From NCBI GenBank assembly GCA_001796935.1, contig MGNX01000058.1, positions 2,134 through 8,906 on the forward strand: a stretch of 6,773 bases of DNA. Reading direction: 5' to 3'. Shown one piece after another: positions 1 to 4,152 of the stretch. Both the position numbers and the translations under genes were made by a program. Position 1 is the stretch's first letter. Every line of letters starts with the position of its first letter. The notes beneath the pieces are model-generated. The model was not told the DNA's origin. It searched no databases and was given only the letters and a program-made list of their open reading frames with translations. Source of the DNA: Chloroflexi bacterium RBG_16_60_22. GTDB lineage: Bacteria > Chloroflexota > Dehalococcoidia > Dehalococcoidales > RBG-16-60-22.

Positions 1-2
1 CC

Positions 3-869
3 GTCCGGGGCCACCGCCACGAGGTCTTCATCGCCACGAAGTCACTGGGCCGCACGCCCGGGGAAATCAAGAGCCACCTCGACCTCTCTCTCAAGCGACT
101 CGGCACGGACTACATCGACCTCTACCAGTTCCACCAGGTCGGCGACTTCCCCACCATGGAGAAGGTCCTCGACCCCGGGAGCGGGCTTTACCGGGTCTTC
201 GAGGAGGCCAGAGCGGCCGGTAAAATCCGGCACATCGGCGCCACCTCGCACCAGATAGACGTCGCCAGGGCGCTGGTCAAGAGCGGGCGGTTCGAGACCG
301 TCATGTTCCCCTTCAACTTCATCACCTGCGAGCCCGCCGACGAGCTGCTGCCCCTCTGCCGGGAGCACGACGTCGGGTTCATCGCCATGAAGCCGATGGC
401 CGGCGGCATGCTGGAAAACGCCGCCGTGGCCTTCAAGTACCTCTTCCAGTTCCCGGACGTTGCCCTCATCCCCGGCATTGAGAAGGTCGAGGAGATTGAG
501 GAAATCGTCAGCCTCTTCGCCGGCCCCCACGAGATGACCCCCGGGGAAATCGCCGAGATGCAGCGCCTGACCGCCGAGCTGGGCACCCGCTTCTGCCGGC
601 GCTGCGATTACTGCCAGCCCTGCACGCAGGGAATCCCCATCTCCATGGCCATGACGTTCCCCTCGTTCGTCAAACGCCTCCCGCCGGACTGGTACCTGGA
701 AAACCCGCGGATTCCCGCCAACATGGAAAAGGTCGCCAGCTGCAGCCAGTGCGGCGAATGCGAGACGAGGTGCCCCTACCATCTCCCCATCATCGAGACG
801 ATTGCCGAAAACTACAAGCTCTTTGACGAAATCAGGCAGCAGTACCGGAAGCAGCAGTCTACCGCCTGA
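3..869 (+). CDS. Aldo/keto reductase with C-terminal 4Fe-4S domain (5'-truncated)
   Basis: This open frame runs in from the window edge, with 288 residues visible; roughly the first 90 (including the catalytic Asp and Tyr expected of the family) lie upstream. Visible AKR signatures are the strand VFIATK with the likely catalytic Lys (K13 of the visible part) and GTDYIDLYQFH with the active-site His (H44). The barrel continues through IRHIGATSH and FIAMKPMAGG. The C-terminal third carries two cysteine clusters: C198-x2-C-x2-C-x2-C207, and C247-x2-C-x2-C-x3-C257-Pro, the latter a canonical 4Fe-4S motif. This architecture matches the known cytosolic AKR subgroup with a ferredoxin-like tail common in anaerobes. 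The usual Pro after the fourth Cys of the first cluster is Thr here. The role is probably NAD(P)H- or ferredoxin-linked carbonyl reduction; the substrate is unknown. A 110-bp gap separates it from the cupin operon, so co-transcription is uncertain. Confidence 0.9.
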   Translation, partial: VRGHRHEVFIATKSLGRTPGEIKSHLDLSLKRLGTDYIDLYQFHQVGDFPTMEKVLDPGSGLYRVFEEARAAGKIRHIGATSHQIDVARALVKSGRFETVMFPFNFITCEPADELLPLCREHDVGFIAMKPMAGGMLENAAVAFKYLFQFPDVALIPGIEKVEEIEEIVSLFAGPHEMTPGEIAEMQRLTAELGTRFCRRCDYCQPCTQGIPISMAMTFPSFVKRLPPDWYLENPRIPANMEKVASCSQCGECETRCPYHLPIIETIAENYKLFDEIRQQYRKQQSTA

Positions 870-881
870 ACTGACCAGACT

Positions 882-893
882 AAGGAGAGGAGG
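882..893 (+). promoter_or_regulatory. Orphan Shine-Dalgarno-like tract
   Basis: The purine run AAGGAGAGGAGG begins 13 bp after the AKR stop codon. It is as strong an anti-SD match as any in the window, yet no ATG, GTG or TTG lies at a usable distance, and the frames after it stop quickly (TGA at 906-908, TAG at 923-925). It may be chance, or the decayed start of a lost gene: the following AGCGTCACGG resembles the CGGTCACATGG around the real cupin start at 980. Confidence 0.3.
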
Positions 894-950
894 TAGCGTC
901 ACGGACTGAAAAAAGACGAACGATAGAGACCGGTTCTTCAGAGCCCCCAT

Positions 951-956
951 TTTAAT
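951..956 (+). promoter_or_regulatory. Possible -10 element for the cupin operon
   Basis: TTTAAT matches the sigma-70 -10 consensus at 5 of 6 positions and sits in an AT-rich island in GC-rich DNA. It lies about 24 bp before the first cupin ATG, so transcription would begin near 963, just ahead of the SD AAGGAGG at 966-972. I see no convincing -35 hexamer at 16-18 bp upstream, so the call is weak. Confidence 0.25.
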
Positions 957-979
957 ATCTTCGGCAAGGAGGCGGTCAC

Positions 980-1423
980 ATGGCAGCATCACCTTACGAG
1001 AAATATATCCGGAGAGATGTCCGGTCCAAAACCGCCCAGGAGCAGCACCCTGAAGTCCCCGGCCCGGTGCTGGGACTCAAGAGCGATGCTACCTTCGGCA
1101 ATAAAAATTTCGCCCTGAGCTGGTGGCCTATTTCACAGCCCTTCGAGATGGTCAAGGACACCCACGCCCACGACTTCGACCAGTTTTTAATGTTCGTCGG
1201 GGGGGATATCAACAACATGCTGGACCTGGGCGGGGAGGTGGAGCTGACGCTGGGTGAGGAAGGCAAGCCCCTGGAGAAGTTCGTCTTCACCAAAGCCACC
1301 ATGGTCCATGTCCCCGCCGGACTGCTGCACTGCCCCCTCAATTTCAAAAAGGTCAACGACCCCCGTAAACCTATCCTTTTCCACGACTTCTTTTTCTCGC
1401 CGGAGTACAAGAGAAAAGGATAG
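980..1423 (+). CDS. Small single-domain cupin protein A
   Basis: This 147-residue protein is the size of a single cupin barrel. The ATG is set by SD AAGGAGG (966-972) with 7-bp spacing. Cupin motif 1 is degenerate: H62-A-H64-DFD-Q68, with Gln where the usual Glu ligand stands. Motif 2 is P112-A-G-L-L-H117. The likely metal site is therefore three His plus Gln. Two further features are shared with its two downstream paralogues: an N-terminal His-Pro-Glu (23-25) and W49-P-I-S-Q-P-F55. There is no signal peptide or membrane segment, so it is probably cytosolic. It is first of three tandem cupins and shares the stretch GGDxNNMLDLGG (74-85) with the second. Function is not recognised: cupins of this size include isomerases, dioxygenases and ligand-binding proteins, and nothing here decides between them. 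Confidence 0.85.
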   Translation: MAASPYEKYIRRDVRSKTAQEQHPEVPGPVLGLKSDATFGNKNFALSWWPISQPFEMVKDTHAHDFDQFLMFVGGDINNMLDLGGEVELTLGEEGKPLEKFVFTKATMVHVPAGLLHCPLNFKKVNDPRKPILFHDFFFSPEYKRKG

Positions 1424-1469
1424 ACCGCGCCCCGGACAGGGGAATCAATCAAGAGAAAGGGAGGACGAC

Positions 1470-1895
1470 ATGGCCCAACTGAAAACCGCCAAGTACCTGA
1501 GGACAGGAGTCACCCGGAAATCAAACCACCCGGAAATCACCGCGCCGATACCGGTCCTCAACAGCAACGAGGACTTCGGCGACCTGGGCTTCACGATGTA
1601 CTGGGAGTCCATCACCAGGCCCTTCACCCACGCGCCGGAACCCCATAAGCACGAGTTCCCCCAGTACATCATCTACCTCGGGGGGGACACCAACAATATG
1701 CTGGACCTGGGGGGAGTGGTGGAGATAACGCTGAGCGAAGACGGCCAGACCATGGAGAAGCACACCATCACCAAATCTACCACCATCTACATTCCGCCCG
1801 GTCTGTACCACGGCCCGCTCGTTTACAAGAAGGTGGACCGGCCCTTCATGTTCATCGATATTTTCTTCGCCAGGGCCTACGAGAGGAAGAAGTAG
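1470..1895 (+). CDS. Small single-domain cupin protein B
   Basis: This is a 141-residue paralogue of cupins A and C. The frame is open upstream to 1254, but that part overlaps cupin A out of frame and does not resemble a cupin. The ATG at 1470 follows SD GGGAGG (1459-1464) by 5 bp and gives an N-terminus that aligns with A. Motif 1 is H59-K-H61-EFP-Q65 and motif 2 is P109-P-G-L-Y-H114, giving the same three-His plus Gln arrangement. Shared elements are HPE (20-22), W45-E-S-I-T-R-P-F52 and GGDTNNMLDLGG (71-82). It lies 46 bp after cupin A and 34 bp before cupin C, which fits one transcript. B is closest to A in the GGDxNNMLDLGG segment, also at DNA level, suggesting a later duplication or gene conversion. 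Product function is unknown. Confidence 0.85.
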   Translation: MAQLKTAKYLRTGVTRKSNHPEITAPIPVLNSNEDFGDLGFTMYWESITRPFTHAPEPHKHEFPQYIIYLGGDTNNMLDLGGVVEITLSEDGQTMEKHTITKSTTIYIPPGLYHGPLVYKKVDRPFMFIDIFFARAYERKK

Positions 1896-1929
1896 TCCGA
1901 ATTTCAGACAAAAAGAGAGGGAGGAAAAA

Positions 1930-2340
1930 GTGGGCAAGTACGATAAGTATTTCTACACGGAAAAGGACGGCATCACCGGCCCGATACTGCACCCGGAAAT
2001 CAAGGAAAAGACCATCAAGGTGGACAAGGGCAAGCTGGGCGAGTTTGGCATCAGCTGGGAACCCATCATGCACCCCTTCACCATGATTGACCACTCCCAC
2101 AAGCACGACTACGGCCAGATACTGGCCTTTGTCAGCAACAACCTGAAAGACCTCTTTGACTTCGATGCGGAGATAGAGTTTCACCTGGGGGGCGAAAAGC
2201 ACATTATCACCGAGAGCACCATCGTCTACATTCCGGGCGGCACGCTGCACTGCCCGCTGATTATCCGGCGGGTGGGTAAGCCTTTCCTTTTCAACAACAT
2301 GTACTTTACGGCCGAATACATGGCCAGGACAGAAGATTAA
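1930..2340 (+). CDS. Small single-domain cupin protein C
   Basis: This 136-residue protein is the third and most divergent cupin of the array. Its start is GTG, supported by SD GAGAGGGAGG (1915-1924) 5 bp upstream. Motif 1 is H57-K-H59-DYG-Q63, with an extra His at 55; motif 2 is P102-G-G-T-L-H107. It keeps HPE (21-23) and W43-E-P-I-M-H-P-F50, but the GGDxNNMLDLGG segment of A and B is replaced by SNNLKDLFDFDA (69-80), so the loop between the two motifs differs. Like A, it has LHCPL after the motif-2 Pro-Gly. It ends 16 bp before the SDR start, the tightest spacing in the operon, so it is probably translated together with the SDR. Its specific function is unknown; divergence of the loop suggests a different ligand or a different subunit of a hetero-oligomer. 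Confidence 0.83.
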   Translation: MGKYDKYFYTEKDGITGPILHPEIKEKTIKVDKGKLGEFGISWEPIMHPFTMIDHSHKHDYGQILAFVSNNLKDLFDFDAEIEFHLGGEKHIITESTIVYIPGGTLHCPLIIRRVGKPFLFNNMYFTAEYMARTED

Positions 2341-2356
2341 ACAGGAGGTAAAAAAT

Positions 2357-3109
2357 ATGGACCTTAAATTGAAGGACAAGGTAGCCATCGTCACCGGCGG
2401 GGGCAGCCAGGTAGGCTACGGCAAGGGCATCTGCCTGGCGCTGGCCAAAGAGGGCTGCCACGTGGCCGTCGATGACAAGGACGAGCAGTTCGAGGGCGCC
2501 AAGAAAACGGCGGAAGAGTGTAAAAAGCTGGGCGTCAAGGCCATCGCTTTCAACGCGGACATCCGGGTGCGGGCCGAAGTGGACGCGCTGGTGAAGGCCG
2601 CGCTGAAGGAGTTCGGCAAGATAGACATCCTGGTCAACAACGCCGGCGCCAGCACCCCGATGGTGCCCTTCGTGAAGACCGACCGCAAGTTCTGGGAAGA
2701 GGACATCGAGACGAACCTCTACGGCCAGATGAACATGACCCAGGCCGTCATTCCCCACATGCTCGAGCGCAAGTACGGTAAAATCGTCATCTTCTCCGGC
2801 GGCCAGGGCATCCCCAACAACTCCAGCTACGGCGCATCCAAGGCCGGCGCCGTATCATTCGGGTACTCCATCGCCAAGGAGCTCGGCCCGCTGGGCATCA
2901 CCGTCAACATCATCATGCCCGGCGTGGGGGACACCGGCCTCGGCGGCGGCAGCAAAGCCCTTCCCCCCGGCTTTATGGAGACCATCGCCAAGCGGTCGAT
3001 GCTGGGGCGGCTCTGCACGCAGAATGACATGGGGCCGGCGGTAGCCTTCCTCGTCTCGGATGTCAACAGCTACATGTGCGGCCAGCTATTCCACCTGGGG
3101 GCCATGTAA
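2357..3109 (+). CDS. Short-chain dehydrogenase/reductase (SDR), classical type
   Basis: This 250-residue protein has the normal length of a classical SDR. SD AGGAGGT (2343-2349) sits 7 bp before the ATG. The Rossmann nucleotide motif is T13-G-G-G-S-Q-V-G-Y-G-K-G24. Asp39 lies at the end of the second strand, where an acidic residue usually favours NAD(H) over NADP(H). NNAG is at 94-97, the structural Asn at 120, and the catalytic Tyr158 and Lys162 are in S-Y-G-A-S-K. The likely catalytic Ser is S147 in FSGGQG, giving a Ser-Tyr spacing of 11 rather than the usual 13. The C-terminus reads CGQLFHLGAM instead of the common TGQ...DGG ending. It should be a soluble cytosolic alcohol dehydrogenase or ketoreductase. 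Its position right after three cupins suggests they act on the same or successive metabolites; the substrate cannot be told. Confidence 0.92.
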   Translation: MDLKLKDKVAIVTGGGSQVGYGKGICLALAKEGCHVAVDDKDEQFEGAKKTAEECKKLGVKAIAFNADIRVRAEVDALVKAALKEFGKIDILVNNAGASTPMVPFVKTDRKFWEEDIETNLYGQMNMTQAVIPHMLERKYGKIVIFSGGQGIPNNSSYGASKAGAVSFGYSIAKELGPLGITVNIIMPGVGDTGLGGGSKALPPGFMETIAKRSMLGRLCTQNDMGPAVAFLVSDVNSYMCGQLFHLGAM

Positions 3110-3135
3110 AGCCCGGCCCAACCGGCCGACAATAA

Positions 3136-3141
3136 TATAAT
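3136..3141 (+). promoter_or_regulatory. Perfect TATAAT -10-like hexamer
   Basis: TATAAT lies in the 50-bp gap between the SDR and the next gene, inside a 13-bp stretch of only A and T that stands out in this GC-rich window. Transcription would start near 3148, about 12 nt before the ATG at 3160. There is no recognisable -35 (3113-3118 reads CCGGCC) and no extended -10 TGn, so it could be a weak internal promoter or chance. Confidence 0.3.
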
Positions 3142-3159
3142 AAGAAAGCGGAAGTATCG

Positions 3160-3864
3160 ATGACAGGTAAAACGTTTACCGAAGCCGAGGCCATCGGCAT
3201 CCTCGGGGAGCGCCGGTTCCTCGCGGCGGACAAGGTGGTGGCCGCCTGGAACAAGCTTATTGGAGAGCACCGGACTGACCGCGCCGTCAAGCCCTTGAAG
3301 TCCCCCGGCAGCCCGGTGATAAAGTACTCCGAGGCGACCCTCGAGGAGATGGCCGCCGACCCCAGGTGGTACGTCATCTACGACCCCGGCCTTTCGCTGC
3401 GGGAGAACCGCGCCATCCTGGGGACGGACCCCGCCCGCCAGCCCTGCCATCGCCGGGACAACGACTGGTGGTGGCTGAGCCAGAGGGAGGAGCCGTGGGC
3501 GGCGGCCAGGGAGAAGCCGGACTACCACCTGTTGAGGATGGAGGGGCTTTTCCCCCTGGACAACGCCGCCAGGGACTGGGACTGGCAGAAGAAGCAAATC
3601 GAGGATATGGGGGCCTCCTACGAGCGCACACCCACCCGGATAATCGTCAACGCCATCGTGAGCTGTTTCCTGCTCAACCAGGAAAGGTTCTTTGAAAACA
3701 CCTACAACTTCGGGCCGGAGATGGATGCCGACTACTGTTTCCTGGTGGTGCACCTGGAGCCCATCGGGTTGAGCCTCGGCCACTGGCTGCAAAACGACTG
3801 GGGCGGCTACTTCATCAGCGGGCTGGAGACCTCCGTCATGAGGAAGTTTGACACGGGTAAATAG
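3160..3864 (+). CDS. Unrecognised Trp-rich protein, last gene of the cupin/SDR operon
   Basis: I do not recognise this 234-residue protein. It is soluble-looking, with no signal peptide and no clear membrane helix. It is rich in aromatic residues: ten Trp, including the run D100-N-D-W-W-W105 and the pair in RDWDWQ. Other notable stretches are RWYVIYDPGLSLREN (69-83), QPCHRR (94-99) and a hydrophobic segment IIVNAIVSCFLLNQ followed by acidic/aromatic DADYCFLVVHLEP. Codon pattern and composition match its neighbours, and the competing frames look like shadows. The ATG at 3160 has only a weak purine-rich upstream stretch (AAGAAAGCGGAAG, ending 6 bp before it), unlike the strong SDs of the preceding genes, so lower translation or a separate transcript is possible. 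Its 50-bp distance from the SDR suggests a role in the same pathway. It could be an enzyme of an uncharacterised family or a binding protein. Confidence 0.75.
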   Translation: MTGKTFTEAEAIGILGERRFLAADKVVAAWNKLIGEHRTDRAVKPLKSPGSPVIKYSEATLEEMAADPRWYVIYDPGLSLRENRAILGTDPARQPCHRRDNDWWWLSQREEPWAAAREKPDYHLLRMEGLFPLDNAARDWDWQKKQIEDMGASYERTPTRIIVNAIVSCFLLNQERFFENTYNFGPEMDADYCFLVVHLEPIGLSLGHWLQNDWGGYFISGLETSVMRKFDTGK

Positions 3865-3888
3865 TCGTGGATACGGCGCCCGGCTAAT

Positions 3889-3921
3889 GTCATTGCGAGG
3901 AGCGCAGCGACGAAGCAATCT
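3889..3921 (+). repeat. Outer repeat unit, left arm
   Basis: This 33-bp unit begins GTCATTGCGAGG and ends CGAAGCAATCT. Its ATTGC (3892-3896) and GCAAT (3915-3919) pair to give a short stem with imperfect interior. It is in opposite orientation to the unit at 4049-4085. Confidence 0.75.
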
Positions 3922-3956
3922 CCATAAATAAAACTGTAAATCATCTGAACCACGAT

Positions 3957-3982
3957 GTCATTCCCGCTTTCGCGGGAATCCA
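3957..3982 (+). repeat. Inner repeat unit, left arm (dRS3-like dyad)
   Basis: The unit runs from GTCATTC to GAATCCA. It contains a perfect 8-bp stem ATTCCCGC/GCGGGAAT (3960-3967 and 3972-3979) with loop TTTC. The dyad fits the pattern ATTCCC-N8-GGGAAT known as the Neisseria dRS3 element; a shared pattern does not prove common origin. Confidence 0.75.
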
Positions 3983-4001
3983 GTAGCGGGGCTTGGCCGG
4001 C

Positions 4002-4030
4002 TGGATTCTCCGGTCAAGCCGGAGAATGAC
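4002..4030 (-). repeat. Inner repeat unit, right arm
   Basis: Reverse-oriented partner of the unit at 3957-3982. It contains a perfect 9-bp stem ATTCTCCGG/CCGGAGAAT (4005-4013 and 4019-4027) around loop TCAAG. The stem sequence differs from the left unit, whereas the termini TGGATTC and GAATGAC are conserved, so stems have diverged with pairing kept. Confidence 0.75.
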
Positions 4031-4048
4031 GGGTAGATTGGAAGGGGG

Positions 4049-4085
4049 GATTGCTTCGCCCTTCTGCGGAAGGGCTCGCAATGAC
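4049..4085 (-). repeat. Outer repeat unit, right arm
   Basis: Reverse-oriented partner of the unit at 3889-3921. A 7-bp stem GCCCTTC/GAAGGGC (4058-4064 and 4069-4075) with loop TGCG is extended outward by ATTGC/GCAAT (4050-4054 and 4078-4082) across an unpaired internal section. Its core hairpin is stronger than that of the left unit. Confidence 0.75.
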
Positions 4086-4117
4086 GGACCATCCTATGAA
4101 ACCAGGATAAGGCCGCG

Positions 4118-4147
4118 TTGACAGTCGGCAAGCCGGCATTTTAACAT
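4118..4147 (+). promoter_or_regulatory. Candidate sigma-70 promoter for the DUF362 gene
   Basis: A perfect -35 hexamer TTGACA (4118-4123) is followed 18 bp later by TAACAT (4142-4147, 4 of 6 matches); TTTAAC at 4140-4145 with a 16-bp spacer is an alternative. Transcription would start near 4153, at or next to the first ATG, implying a leaderless message. The -35 lies 33 bp after the composite repeat ends. Confidence 0.4.
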
Positions 4148-4152
4148 GGTAT

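Larger units (their letters stand above)
3889..4085. repeat. Nested REPIN-like composite repeat
   Basis: Four hairpin-forming units lie in the 288-bp gap between two genes: two forward, then two reverse. Perfect outer terminal inverted repeats of 11 bp are GTCATTGCGAG (3889-3899) and CTCGCAATGAC (4075-4085). A further outer pair is CGAAGCAATC (3911-3920) and GATTGCTTCG (4049-4058). Nested inside is a second pair: GTCATTC/GAATGAC (3957-3963 and 4024-4030) with GAATCCA/TGGATTC (3976-3982 and 4002-4008). All four units have GTCATT at the outward foot. Similar dispersed intergenic repeats occur in several bacterial genomes, from memory. It encodes no protein and I see no clear target-site duplication. 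It may also shape the 3' end of the upstream operon mRNA. Confidence 0.8.

Noticed and set aside
42..992. Minus-strand open frame of 316 codons opposite the aldo/keto reductase
   Set aside because: It is a shadow of the AKR reading frame; the translation shows no recognisable domain and it runs into the intergenic region and the cupin start.
1199..1205. Phase-variation tract
   Set aside because: Seven G in a GC-rich coding region is short for a contingency locus and encodes conserved Gly-Gly; kept only as part of the A/B identity observation.
1254..1469. Upstream extension of cupin B
   Set aside because: The frame is open but overlaps cupin A out of frame, the extra residues look like Ser/Pro-rich shadow translation, and ATG 1470 has a proper SD and gives the N-terminus that aligns with the paralogues.
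3070..3918. Minus-strand open frame of 282 codons opposite the unrecognised Trp-rich gene
   Set aside because: It starts inside the repeat and ends inside the SDR, with Val/Pro/Gly-rich shadow-like composition. The + strand frame has a start placed after the SDR and better amino-acid composition, although with no family match this choice is less certain than the others.
3960..4027. Intrinsic terminators from the repeat hairpins
   Set aside because: The stems are good but none is followed by a T tract on either strand, so classical rho-independent termination is not supported.
3889..4085. CRISPR array or tRNA
   Set aside because: The repeats are inverted pairs with unequal spacing, not regular direct repeats with unique spacers, and no tRNA-like cloverleaf was found.
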